Assembly (NCBI GenBank): GCA_002308615.1
Contig: DBWC01000047.1
Coordinates: 1-47,468, forward strand
Reading direction: 5' to 3'
DNA: 47,468 nt
From: Clostridiales bacterium UBA1248
GTDB taxonomy: Bacteria > Bacillota > Clostridia > Oscillospirales > CAG-272
Shown: positions 31,553 through 40,624 of the stretch, in pieces
Layout of the letters: each line of letters begins with the position of its first letter
Position numbering within the stretch: the stretch's first letter is position 1
Notes under the pieces: model-generated
Told to the model about the DNA's origin: nothing
The model's database searches: none
The model's input: only the letters and a program-made list of their open reading frames with translations
Made by a program: the position numbers and the translations under genes

Positions 31553-33028
31553 ATGAAAAAGGTTTTATGTGTTATGTTCGCCGCTCTTATGTCCTTATCC
31601 GTATTCTTTGCGGCGGGATGCGCCGAGAAGCCGGATCAGCCCGTGACGGCCGACGTGACGACCGTTGAGGAGACGACGGAGCCTGAGGTGACGCAAGTTC
31701 CGGACGATCTGCCGACAGTCAACTACAATAAAAGAGTTTTCCGTGTGATCCTTCCCGACGGTATGCAGGCAAGCGACGTGTATACCGAGGATCACGAGAC
31801 CGCGGATCCTTTGCACGACGCCGTTTTTAAGAGAAACAACAACGTTATGGAGCGCTTCGGCATAGAGCTTGACGTTTCAACGGACGAATACTCCGCCGTC
31901 AACACAAAGATCAGAAACAGCGTAAAAGCCGGCTCTGACGATTACGATCTTTGCTTCGTACATATGGTGAGCGGCGCGGCGCTCACGCAGGACAATCTCG
32001 TTCTGCCGTTTGAAAAGCTGCCGTACGTGGATCTTTCAAAGCCCTGGTGGGACAAAGCCATAGGCAACGGCTTCTCCATAAGGAACAACCTTATGATGGT
32101 AAACGGAGATATAAGCCCGACGAGCTTCAGCACGACGTCCTGCCTGTACTTCAACAAAACGATGTTCGACCGTCTTGATATGGAATATCCGTATCAGCTC
32201 GTAAAAGACGGCGAATGGACGCTTGACAAGCTGTTTGAAATGACAAAAGACATAACCGAGGACAAAGACGGCGACAGCAAGGTAACGCCGGAAAGCACGG
32301 CTGACGTTTACGGTCTTGCCTCGTGGTATCTCGACGTGCCGTACAGCTTCTATTATGCGGCGGGCGGTATGCTCGTATCAAAGGACGAGGAAGACGTGCC
32401 GTTTTATGATCCGCAGCTTGAACGCGATACGATGATATACGATAAGATCTATAAAGTAATAATCACGAACAACGCGTATTACGAGACGAAGATCGACAAT
32501 TTCCCGAACGTGGCAAAGGTGTTTGCGGACGGCAGAGCGTTATTCTACGACGCAAAGCTGGCAAGCGCCGAGGAGCTGCGCGATATGGATAACGATTTCG
32601 GTATCCTTCCGGTCCCGAAGTTCGATTCCGCGCAGTCAGATTACAAATCCTTTGTCAACGGCGCGGCGAGCATGGTATGCGTGCCGGCGACGGTAAAAGA
32701 AGCCGACCGCGATTTCGTTTCGATAATCATCGAAGGTATGGCGTCCGAGGCTTACCGCGTGGTAACGCCGGTCCTTTACGAGACGTATCTTAAACGTAAG
32801 GTCACGCGTGACGCGGAATCCATGGATATGATAGACTACATAGTAAGGAACCGCGTGTTCGATATGGCGTACGTCAATATGCACGACGGCGTAGGCTCAT
32901 ACGTAAGGGATCTTTTGCAGAAGGGCTCCACGGATATTTCAAAAACGCTGCAGAGCTATAAAAAATCCGCAAAGAAGCGTATAGAAAACATAGTAAAAGC
33001 CTTTGACAAGACCATGGCAAACCAGTAA
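31553..33028 (+). CDS. Extracellular solute-binding lipoprotein
   Basis: 491 residues. A signal peptide ends in AAGC (lipobox Cys23), then a Thr/Glu/Val-rich linker to about residue 55. The body has the features of family 1 sugar-type solute-binding proteins: FRVILPDG near the start, YDLCFVHMVSG, PWWDKAIGNGF, a NGDISPTSFSTTSCLYFNKT segment and GEWTLDKLFEMTKD. It should capture a ligand outside the membrane, probably an oligosaccharide given the GH38 gene downstream. No permease genes are nearby, so it must share a transporter or act in signalling. I chose the second ATG (MKKVLC), correctly spaced from GAGAGG; the first lies two bases from it. Confidence 0.88.
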   Translation: MKKVLCVMFAALMSLSVFFAAGCAEKPDQPVTADVTTVEETTEPEVTQVPDDLPTVNYNKRVFRVILPDGMQASDVYTEDHETADPLHDAVFKRNNNVMERFGIELDVSTDEYSAVNTKIRNSVKAGSDDYDLCFVHMVSGAALTQDNLVLPFEKLPYVDLSKPWWDKAIGNGFSIRNNLMMVNGDISPTSFSTTSCLYFNKTMFDRLDMEYPYQLVKDGEWTLDKLFEMTKDITEDKDGDSKVTPESTADVYGLASWYLDVPYSFYYAAGGMLVSKDEEDVPFYDPQLERDTMIYDKIYKVIITNNAYYETKIDNFPNVAKVFADGRALFYDAKLASAEELRDMDNDFGILPVPKFDSAQSDYKSFVNGAASMVCVPATVKEADRDFVSIIIEGMASEAYRVVTPVLYETYLKRKVTRDAESMDMIDYIVRNRVFDMAYVNMHDGVGSYVRDLLQKGSTDISKTLQSYKKSAKKRIENIVKAFDKTMANQ

Positions 33029-33047
33029 AGCCGTATAAACAAGAGGG

Positions 33048-33084
33048 GGAAACGAAACGCATATAAAGACCGTTTCGTTTCCCT
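33048..33084. promoter_or_regulatory. Perfect 13-bp hairpin between lipoprotein and mannosidase genes
   Basis: GGGAAACGAAACG pairs perfectly with CGTTTCGTTTCCC over an 11-base loop, extendable by G-T pairs. There is no T tract, so it is more likely an RNA-stability or processing element that sets different levels of the two genes than a full terminator. Confidence 0.6.
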
Positions 33085-33111
33085 TCTATATAAATAAAGA
33101 AAGGATCTAAT

Positions 33112-35898
33112 ATGACTTATCTGCAGAAATTAAAAACGCTTGATAATTACAGAGCAAACGGAAAGCACGCGGAGCGCATCTGTTCCGAGCTGACGTACTT
33201 AGACGGCATATCAAAAACACAAAACGGCAAATTTGACAGCCTTATTGAGCAGGCGGCGGATCTTCTGCTCGCCGATATAAACGAAAACGGCGTTATGACG
33301 AAGGCCGCGGCAAACAAAGCGGAGCTGCTTCTTATGCCGCTTCAGCCGGAGGCGAAAAAATACACGGAGCTATTCATATCCCACGCGCATATAGACATGA
33401 ACTGGATGTGGGGATATAACGAGACGGCGTCTTTGACCGTGGACACGTTCCGCACCGTACTGCAGCTCATGAAGGAATTCCCGGATATGACGTTCGGTCA
33501 GTCGCAGGCGTCGACCTACGAGATAATAGAAAAATTCTGCCCGGAAATGCTTACCGAGATAAAGGAAAGGATAAAAGAGGGCAGATGGGAGGTCACCGCG
33601 GCGGAATGGGTGGAGCCGGACAAAAACATGCCGGACGGCGAATCGCTTACGCGCCAGATGCTCCAGTCGAGAAAATATCTGTCAAAGCTGCTTGACATAC
33701 CCGCGGGATCGCTTGACATAAACTTCGTTCCGGACACGTTCGGCCACAATATAAACGTGCCGGAGATACTTTCCGATATGGGCGTAAAATATATGTATCA
33801 CTGCAGAGGTCACGAGGGACCCTGCGTTTACCGCTACGCTTCCCCGTCCGGCAAGAGCGTGCTCGTTTACCGCGAATACGCGTGGTACAACGGCGATATA
33901 GCTCCGTTCAAATTCGAGATAGTGCCGCGCTTCTGCGAGAATGAAAAAGTAAACACGTATCTGTGCGTTTTCGGCATAGGCGACCACGGCGGCGGACCGT
34001 CGCGCCGCGATATAGAGCGCATAGAAGAATACAAGACCTGGCCGCTTACGCCGGTGATCCGCTTCGGCACGTTCAAGGAGTATTTTAAAATACTTGAGCA
34101 GAGCGGTCTTGATTTCCCGGTGTACGGCACGGAGCGCAACTTCTTATTCACCGGATGTTATACGACGCAGTCGAGGATAAAGATGGCTAACCGCATATCG
34201 GAAGCCCGCCTGAACGAGACGGAAGCGCTCTCCGCGGAGGCGTCGCTTCTTGCCGATGCTCAAAGAGAGCCGGACAGGCTCGACCGCGCGTGGAGAAACA
34301 CGCTTTTCAACCATTTCCACGACATACTTCCCGGCTCCGGAACGGTGGAAACGCGCGAGTTCGCGCTCGGCCGCTTCCAGGAGGCAATGGCCGATCTGAA
34401 CATATATTCAAATCTGTCCATGCGCCGTATTTCGGAGGCGACGGACACGTCCTCCATACCGTTTACCGAGGGCAGGGAGACGATAGCCGAGGGCGGCGGC
34501 GTCGGATATTTCCAGTCGCAGAACACACATTTCAAATTCACCGCCGCCGAGCGCGGAAACGGACCGGTGCGCGCGTTCCAGCTTTTCAACACGACCGGCT
34601 TTGACAGAAACGAATATACGGAGATAACCGTCTGGGACTATTGGAACGGCTTTGCGGAAGCCGTTATGACGGATGAGGACGGGGTCGAAATACCGTTCTG
34701 CGTGTTAAGCGAGGGGAACGGATACTGGGGACACCAGTTTGCCGTGCTTTTGGTAAAGGCGAGCGTACCCGCGTTCGGATATTCGACCGTGATACTGAAG
34801 CAGCGCGAGCCGGACGGTCACAAGACCGTTATCCCGCACGTATACGAATACGTCGACACGCATATAAACGACGAGCCGCTTTATATGGAAAACGAACTTG
34901 TAAAAGCCGTATTTGAAAAAAAGAGCTGCCGTCTTATAAGCCTCATAAACAAAAAGACGGGCCGGGAGATGATAAAGGAGCCGTCGTGCTATTTCAGATA
35001 CGCGGACGAAAACCCCGTGTACGGCATGACGAGCTGGCGCGTAGGTCCCTATATGACGACGCGCGATCTTAACGCCGAGTGCGGCGTAAGATTCACGGCG
35101 CTTGCAACGCATCCGCTTTACTGCCGCATTGTTTATGAAATGAGCTTCGGCGAATCGCGCCTGACCTGCACCGTGACCCTGAAAAAAGACAGCCCCGTGC
35201 TTGAATTCGATACGTGCGTCGACTGGAGCGAGGCGGCGGTACACGGACAAAAGATACCGCAGATAAGCTTTGCCGTACCCGTGGGCTACGACAACGGCGG
35301 AGAATTCTCTGCCGATATACCCTACGGCGTGATAAAGAGAAAACAGCTCGCCCACGATATCCCGGCGCTGTCATATATCTGCGCGGATAACGAAAACGGG
35401 TCGCTTGCGCTTATGACCGACACGAAATACGGCTGCAGATATTACGATAACGTAATGTCCGTAACGCTTATCAGATCGGCTTATAATCCCGATCCGTACC
35501 CGGAGCGCGGTATACACAATATCCGCATAGGCGTAGCGGTGTGCGAGCCGGAGCAGGCAAAGGATATTTCAAAGGCGTTCTGCAGCCCCATAGCGTTTTT
35601 ATCCGCCACAAAACACGGCGGCTCTCTGCCGCTCAAAGCATCGGCGCTGTCCGTCTCCGGCGACGCGGTCGTATCCTGCGTTAAAAACTCCGAGGACGGA
35701 GAAGGCGTCACGGTAAGACTTTATAATACGGACAAAGCTGAAATAAAAGAGCAGCTTTCGTTCTTCAAAGCTCCCGCAAAAGCTTATATCTGCCAAAGCG
35801 ACGAGAAAACCAGACTCGGCGAGGCGGAGATAAACGGAAAGTCGGTGCTCGTAAACGTACCGGCTTACGGCACGGTAACGGTCACGGTATATTTTTAA
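33112..35898 (+). CDS. Alpha-mannosidase, GH38
   Basis: 928 residues. It hydrolyses terminal alpha-mannosyl links. The zinc-binding motif HAHIDMNWMWGY is at residues 91-102 (His91/His93, Asp95), the nucleophile is Asp208 in FVPDTFGHN, and the further zinc histidine lies in NHFHDILPGSG near residue 400. The domain order is alpha/beta barrel, three-helix bundle, then beta-sandwiches. No signal peptide, so it works in the cytoplasm on imported oligosaccharides. It follows the solute-binding lipoprotein by 84 bp and precedes a phosphatase by 12 bp, suggesting a mannose-glycan uptake and processing unit. Ribosome site AAAGGATC. Confidence 0.95.
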   Translation: MTYLQKLKTLDNYRANGKHAERICSELTYLDGISKTQNGKFDSLIEQAADLLLADINENGVMTKAAANKAELLLMPLQPEAKKYTELFISHAHIDMNWMWGYNETASLTVDTFRTVLQLMKEFPDMTFGQSQASTYEIIEKFCPEMLTEIKERIKEGRWEVTAAEWVEPDKNMPDGESLTRQMLQSRKYLSKLLDIPAGSLDINFVPDTFGHNINVPEILSDMGVKYMYHCRGHEGPCVYRYASPSGKSVLVYREYAWYNGDIAPFKFEIVPRFCENEKVNTYLCVFGIGDHGGGPSRRDIERIEEYKTWPLTPVIRFGTFKEYFKILEQSGLDFPVYGTERNFLFTGCYTTQSRIKMANRISEARLNETEALSAEASLLADAQREPDRLDRAWRNTLFNHFHDILPGSGTVETREFALGRFQEAMADLNIYSNLSMRRISEATDTSSIPFTEGRETIAEGGGVGYFQSQNTHFKFTAAERGNGPVRAFQLFNTTGFDRNEYTEITVWDYWNGFAEAVMTDEDGVEIPFCVLSEGNGYWGHQFAVLLVKASVPAFGYSTVILKQREPDGHKTVIPHVYEYVDTHINDEPLYMENELVKAVFEKKSCRLISLINKKTGREMIKEPSCYFRYADENPVYGMTSWRVGPYMTTRDLNAECGVRFTALATHPLYCRIVYEMSFGESRLTCTVTLKKDSPVLEFDTCVDWSEAAVHGQKIPQISFAVPVGYDNGGEFSADIPYGVIKRKQLAHDIPALSYICADNENGSLALMTDTKYGCRYYDNVMSVTLIRSAYNPDPYPERGIHNIRIGVAVCEPEQAKDISKAFCSPIAFLSATKHGGSLPLKASALSVSGDAVVSCVKNSEDGEGVTVRLYNTDKAEIKEQLSFFKAPAKAYICQSDEKTRLGEAEINGKSVLVNVPAYGTVTVTVYF

Positions 35899-35910
35899 AG
35901 GAGTGTTATA

Positions 35911-37371
35911 ATGCAAAAGAAGCTTACTTTGCTGCACAGTAACGACATACACGGCGATTTTCTGCCGAAAAAGGACGAGGGCGGAAAAGAAACAGGGGGG
36001 CTTGCCCTGCTTTCCGGCTACGTCAAAAAGACGCGCGCGGAAGAGGAAAACGTGATCTTTGCAAACGCGGGAGATATGTTCCGCGGCTCCGTTATAGACT
36101 CCGAATTTATGGGGCTGTCTACGATAGAGCTAATGAACGCGTTAGCGCCCGACGTGACGACGGTCGGCAACCACGAGATAGACTACGGGCTTGCGCATCT
36201 TTTGTTCCTTGAAAAATGCGCCAAATTCCCCATTATAAACGCGGATCTTTATATAACGCTCAACAACGCCAGACTTTTCAAGCCTTATATGAACATAGAA
36301 GTCGGCGGTATGCGGATCATGTTCATAGGACTTCTGACGGAGGAGGTCATAAGCTCCGCGAAAAGCGAAAAGGTCATAGGAACGTATATAGACGTGGAAA
36401 ACGCGGCGAAGGAAGTGGGCATAATAGCCGACAACTACCGCACAAAAGACACGGATATGCTCGTGCTGTTGACGCACATAGGCATAGAAAAGGACCGCGA
36501 GCTCGCTTCCCTGCTCGATCCCGACTGGGGCGTCGATATCATAATCGGCGGTCATTCCCACACGTTTATGGATGAGCCGGAGATCATAAACGGCATACCG
36601 ATAGTCCAGGCGGGAACGGGCTCCGGTCAGATAGGACGCTTTGACATCGTCTACGATGACGAGGAAAAGCGCATAGTGAGCTGTGACTGGCACCTGCAGC
36701 CGATAAACGAGGACACGGCGGAGCCGGATCCGATATCGCAGGCTCTGCTTTCACGCTACAAATCGCAGACGGACGCAAAATATCACCGTCTCGTAACGTC
36801 GTTTGCGCGCGAGCTGACTCACCCGACGCGCATACAGGAAACGGAGATGGGAAACCTGTACTCGGATCTTTTACAGGAGGATTCGAGCTTCGATATAATG
36901 ATGATGGGCTCCGGCGCCATACGCAAAAAAGCCATGGGTCCGGTCGTCGAATATCAGGATATGGTGGAAAACACGCCGTTTGACGATCAGCTTTTCATGC
37001 TGAAGGTAACGGGAGACGAATTCAGACGGATGATACAATACGTTATGCGCGACGACGCGTGGGAAGGCCATACGGAGTTCTACCAGTATTCCAGAGGCGT
37101 CCGCATCGTCTACCGCAAAAGCACTCGCACGCTGCAGGAGCTGTCGTTTCGCGGCAAAGAGATACAGGACGGCGACGAGCTTCTTATCGCCATGCAGACG
37201 TACCACTATAACAACTTTGAGGAATTTTTCAACGTGCCTATAGAACCGATAAAGGAGCGTATGCGTCCGCGCGTCGTCGCGACGTCGGTCAACAACATAA
37301 TCGAAGAATATTTCTCCACGCACCAGGGTCTCGACGCGCACGTTGAGGGAAGGATAGTCATACTTGACTGA
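35911..37371 (+). CDS. 5'-nucleotidase / UshA-type metallophosphatase
   Basis: 486 residues. The N-terminal calcineurin-like domain has the metal motifs LLHSNDIHGD (residues 8-16), NAGDMFRGS, VGNHEIDYG and GGHSHTF. The C-terminal 5'-nucleotidase domain (from ~300) has ETEMGNLYSDLL and GSGAIRKK, and GDELLIAM near the end. The family removes phosphate from nucleotides or nucleotide sugars with two divalent metals. Unlike most relatives it has no signal peptide, so it should be cytoplasmic. It begins 12 bp after the GH38 gene with AAAGGAGTG and is closed by a terminator. Confidence 0.92.
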   Translation: MQKKLTLLHSNDIHGDFLPKKDEGGKETGGLALLSGYVKKTRAEEENVIFANAGDMFRGSVIDSEFMGLSTIELMNALAPDVTTVGNHEIDYGLAHLLFLEKCAKFPIINADLYITLNNARLFKPYMNIEVGGMRIMFIGLLTEEVISSAKSEKVIGTYIDVENAAKEVGIIADNYRTKDTDMLVLLTHIGIEKDRELASLLDPDWGVDIIIGGHSHTFMDEPEIINGIPIVQAGTGSGQIGRFDIVYDDEEKRIVSCDWHLQPINEDTAEPDPISQALLSRYKSQTDAKYHRLVTSFARELTHPTRIQETEMGNLYSDLLQEDSSFDIMMMGSGAIRKKAMGPVVEYQDMVENTPFDDQLFMLKVTGDEFRRMIQYVMRDDAWEGHTEFYQYSRGVRIVYRKSTRTLQELSFRGKEIQDGDELLIAMQTYHYNNFEEFFNVPIEPIKERMRPRVVATSVNNIIEEYFSTHQGLDAHVEGRIVILD

Positions 37372-37396
37372 AGAAAAAATCCGGTAAAGCAGAAAA

Positions 37397-37431
37397 TCGG
37401 CCCGGAATGATTCCGAGCCGGTTTTATTATT
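37397..37431. terminator. Terminator between converging genes
   Basis: AAAATCGGCCCGGAA and TTCCGAGCCGGTTTT form a near-continuous stem over TGA, flanked by A and T tracts, in the 67-bp gap between the phosphatase and the minus-strand membrane protein. Suitable for both directions. Confidence 0.8.
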
Positions 37432-37438
37432 ATTTTAC

Positions 37439-38005
37439 CTATTCCAAAACCACCGTTTTCGCCCATTCTCTGAGCTGCGGGAGATTATCTTCAAATCCTT
37501 CTTCAAGCGTTGTAAACCATACGACGTACACGAGATTTTTGTTCTCAAACAGAAACACCGCGCTTGAATATACGCAGTCGTCCGCGTCTTCCTTGCAGGT
37601 GAAATACGATAGACCTTCCGTATTATAGCTTTTGACGTCCCTCAGCTTGAAATGATCGCTGTAAAAATCCTTTGCCCCGTCCATCGTCACCGCGTCCTGC
37701 GGATCGGTTATAAAAAGCTCGCATGAGCAGAATTCGCCGCCCAGGAACACATAGTAATCCGTGTGCGTCTCATCCTCGATATCGAATTTATTCGTCAGCG
37801 TTATGCTCAAGCCCTCGATACCGTACGTTTTCGGACGCTCCATGTTCAGGATGCCCGCGGCTAAAGCGGCGACGATCAGAGAGGCGACGGCGACGATAAG
37901 GATAATGAACCGCGTCTCAATGTGTTTTTCCTTTTTCTCATTGAGCCTGCCGTCCATATCGACTTTTTCGTTGTAATCCATTTCCTTCCCGTCATTGTTG
38001 TTCAC
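37439..38005 (-). CDS. Membrane-anchored hypothetical protein (paralogue of the upstream gene)
   Basis: 188 residues: a hydrophilic N-terminus of ~32 residues, one transmembrane helix (about 33-51) and an extracytoplasmic domain of ~130 residues. The domain opens with YGIEGLSITLTNKFDIEDET, clearly similar to TYGDMSITLTDKFRVDDT in the protein encoded just upstream, so the two arose by duplication. The start is GTG, well placed after CCGGAGGAAACGAA. Third gene of an ABC-F operon. I do not recognise the family; function unknown. Confidence 0.8.
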   Translation of the reverse strand: MNNNDGKEMDYNEKVDMDGRLNEKKEKHIETRFIILIVAVASLIVAALAAGILNMERPKTYGIEGLSITLTNKFDIEDETHTDYYVFLGGEFCSCELFITDPQDAVTMDGAKDFYSDHFKLRDVKSYNTEGLSYFTCKEDADDCVYSSAVFLFENKNLVYVVWFTTLEEGFEDNLPQLREWAKTVVLE

Positions 38006-38045
38006 TTCGTTTCCTCCGGATATAAGCCGCTGCCGGTTTTTTAAT

Positions 38046-38933
38046 TTAATCGAATTTTACCGATTTTATCCATTCAAGCCGGGTCTTTTCTCTTTTCGCC
38101 ATCGTATCGGGGTCGCCGACTATTTCAATAATATAAAAGCAGTCTTTGTTCTTTAAGATATAGAAATCGCTTTGCAGTACGATCTGTTCGCCTTTATACT
38201 CGGAAGTATACTTATGGCTGAAGCGGACGACGCCGTCCTCCGTAAAGCCGACCTCCGAATCGTCAAGCGAGTTTACGAGTATAAGAAGCTCCGCGTAACG
38301 CTGCGCCGTGGTATCAAGCGAAAGATATTCCTCGTTGATCTTTTCGTAAGACAATATAACCGCCTCCTGCGTTGAATATACGCGGCGGCGCCCGTCCGAC
38401 GTATCGTCGACTCTGAATTTATCCGTCAACGTTATGCTCATGTCGCCGTAGGTGTAGACCTTTGGCTGTTCGCGGTTCAAAAAGCCTCTTAACGCCGCGA
38501 ATCCGATTACTACTCCAAGCGTTACCATAACGGATACTATAGATATGATAACGGCGGATTTGGGACGGTTTGCCCGGCTTTTGCGGCGGAACTCCTCCGC
38601 TTCTTCACCGCCGTTGTCGTCGAATATAAACGGGTTGCCCTGAAACGGGCGGAGTACGTTATGCCCGGAGAGCGTTACCGGCGCGGCCGAAGCGGGAAGA
38701 CGGTATCTGTCAACGCAGAAGCTTTTGCTCAGCTCGTCTGCGATAACATATAAAGAGCACTCTTCCTCTGTTATCTCAAACGTTTTCTCCTCGCCGTTTT
38801 TCAGCGTTCCGAGCATACGGCAGTTTTCGCCGTTTATCACGCTGTCGCATACCTCGCCGTCGGTTACGTAAAGCCTTATGCTCATCGCGCAGGCGGTCAG
38901 TTTTTTCGTTCGCTTAAGCGTAAGCTGTCTCAT
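38046..38933 (-). CDS. Membrane-anchored hypothetical protein with N-terminal beta-rich domain
   Basis: 295 residues. An N-terminal cytoplasmic domain (1-~90) reads as alternating strands (SIRLYVTDGEVCDSVINGEN, then EKTFEITEEECSLYVIADEL). A linker follows, then a single transmembrane helix (about 126-147, AVIISIVSVMVTLGVVIGFA) and an outer domain beginning KVYTYGDMSITLTDKF that is shared with the next gene. The start overlaps the ABC-F stop (ATGA), so its translation is coupled to the ABC-F gene. Proteins with this N-terminal domain occur in other Clostridia from memory, with no assigned role. Confidence 0.82.
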   Translation of the reverse strand: MRQLTLKRTKKLTACAMSIRLYVTDGEVCDSVINGENCRMLGTLKNGEEKTFEITEEECSLYVIADELSKSFCVDRYRLPASAAPVTLSGHNVLRPFQGNPFIFDDNGGEEAEEFRRKSRANRPKSAVIISIVSVMVTLGVVIGFAALRGFLNREQPKVYTYGDMSITLTDKFRVDDTSDGRRRVYSTQEAVILSYEKINEEYLSLDTTAQRYAELLILVNSLDDSEVGFTEDGVVRFSHKYTSEYKGEQIVLQSDFYILKNKDCFYIIEIVGDPDTMAKREKTRLEWIKSVKFD

Positions 38934-40516
38934 TTCGTTTCCTCTAAATATTCGTCGTAGGTGGTCAGCTTGTCGTAGAAGCTGCCGGGCGTTACGTCGA
39001 TTATCCTGTTCGCGACGGTCTGGTTCAGCTGATGGTCGCGTGAGCAGAAAAGTATGGATTCCGGGAATTTGGTCATGCCGTTATTCAGTGCCGTTATGGA
39101 TTCAAGATCCAGGTGGTTCGTCGGCTCGTCCATTATGAGCACGTTGCCGCCCGAAAGCATCATACGGCAAAGCATACAGCGGACCTTTTCGCCGCCGGAG
39201 AGGACCTTTGCCTGTTTGAGCGCCTCGTCGCCGGAGAAAAGCAGCTTGCCGAGCCAGCCGCGCACGTCGGATTCGTAAGTCAGAGTCGAGCAGGCGCGTA
39301 TCCAGTCAACGAGGTTTTCCTCGTGACCGTCAAAATATTCGGAGTTGTCCTGCGGCATATACGCGACCTTCGTCGTGACGCCCCATTTATACGAGCCGGA
39401 ATCCGGCTCCATTTCGCCGGATAAGATCTTGAACAGCGTAGTTCTCGCTATCGGGTCTTCGCCCACGAACGCGACCTTGTCGCGCGGACGCAGTATAAAG
39501 CTGACGTGGTCGAGTACGACTCTGCCGCCTATGCTCTTGCAGAGGTCCTTTACTTCAAGCAGGTCGTTTCCTATGGAACGCGACGGCTCAAAGCTGATGA
39601 ACGGGAAGCGGCGCGACGATACGGGCATATCGAACAGGTTGATCGATTCAAGCAGTTTCTTTCTTGACGTTGCCTGTTTTGACTTCGACGCGTTTGCGGA
39701 GAAGCGCTGGATGAATTCCTGCAGTTCCTTCGCCTTCTGCTCGTTCTTCTTGTTCTGCTCTCTCATCTGGCGCTGACGTATCTGCGTGTATTCAAACCAG
39801 AAATCGTAGTTGCCTACGGTCATCGTTATCTTACCGAAATCAACGTCGACTATATGCGTGCAGACGTTGTTTAAAAAGTGTCTGTCGTGCGATACGACTA
39901 TGACCGTGCTGTCAAGCTCGGCTAAAAAATCCTCAAGCCAGTTGACCGTCACCAGATCAAGACCGTTCGTCGGCTCGTCCATCAGAAGTATATCGGGATT
40001 GCCGAAAAGCGCCTGCGCCAAAAGCACTTTCACTTTCTGCGAATCAGTAAGCTCAGACATGACAGTATAGTGATATTCGTCGGTTATACCGAGGTCGTTC
40101 AACAGTATTTCCGCGTCGGATTCGGAGGTATAACCGCCGAGCTCGGCGTATTTTTCCTCAAGCTCGCCGGCTCTTACGCCGTCCTCCTCCGTCATTTCCT
40201 CTTTTGAATAAAGCGCGTCGCGCTCGTCGGCTATTTTTACGAGCTCCGGATTGCCGAGCAGCACCGTGCGCAGAGCCGTGCAGTCGTTATAAGCGTAGTG
40301 GTCCTGTTTCAGCACCGACAGACGCTCGTTAGGCGTTTTATAAACCTCGCCTTTAGTCGGCTCAAGCTCGCCTGAAAGGATCCTTAAATACGTTGATTTT
40401 CCCGCGCCGTTCGCGCCTATTACGCCGTAGCAGTTGCCGCGCGTGAACTGCAGATCGGCTCCTGCGAAAAGCGTGCGCCCGCCGAACTGAAGCGATACGT
40501 TGTTTGTTCCTATCAT
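38930..40516 (-). CDS. ABC-F ribosome-associated ATPase (YbiT-like) with one degenerate ATP site
   Basis: 528 residues, two ABC domains joined by the ABC-F linker (YTQIRQRQMREQNKKNEQKA region), no membrane helices. ABC-F proteins bind the ribosomal E site and aid stalled translation or give antibiotic protection. Site 1 is canonical: Walker A GANGAGKST (34-42), Walker B LLMDEPTNGLD, H-loop SHDR (209-212), with signature LSGGEK (439-444) from domain 2. Site 2 is degenerate: Walker A GEDPIARTT (352-360, Lys to Arg), H-loop SRDH (492-495, His to Arg), and domain 1 signature LTDSQ (156-160). It heads an operon with two paralogous membrane proteins. Confidence 0.93.
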   Translation of the reverse strand: MIGTNNVSLQFGGRTLFAGADLQFTRGNCYGVIGANGAGKSTYLRILSGELEPTKGEVYKTPNERLSVLKQDHYAYNDCTALRTVLLGNPELVKIADERDALYSKEEMTEEDGVRAGELEEKYAELGGYTSESDAEILLNDLGITDEYHYTVMSELTDSQKVKVLLAQALFGNPDILLMDEPTNGLDLVTVNWLEDFLAELDSTVIVVSHDRHFLNNVCTHIVDVDFGKITMTVGNYDFWFEYTQIRQRQMREQNKKNEQKAKELQEFIQRFSANASKSKQATSRKKLLESINLFDMPVSSRRFPFISFEPSRSIGNDLLEVKDLCKSIGGRVVLDHVSFILRPRDKVAFVGEDPIARTTLFKILSGEMEPDSGSYKWGVTTKVAYMPQDNSEYFDGHEENLVDWIRACSTLTYESDVRGWLGKLLFSGDEALKQAKVLSGGEKVRCMLCRMMLSGGNVLIMDEPTNHLDLESITALNNGMTKFPESILFCSRDHQLNQTVANRIIDVTPGSFYDKLTTYDEYLEETK

Positions 40517-40624
40517 TTTCTTTTATCCTTTACGGTTTTATTAAGGTTATAATATCACAATCTCGGTTATAAGTCAATAGAATTAAAAAGAATATTGTCA
40601 AACGCCGAAGCGTCGGTCCTGCGC

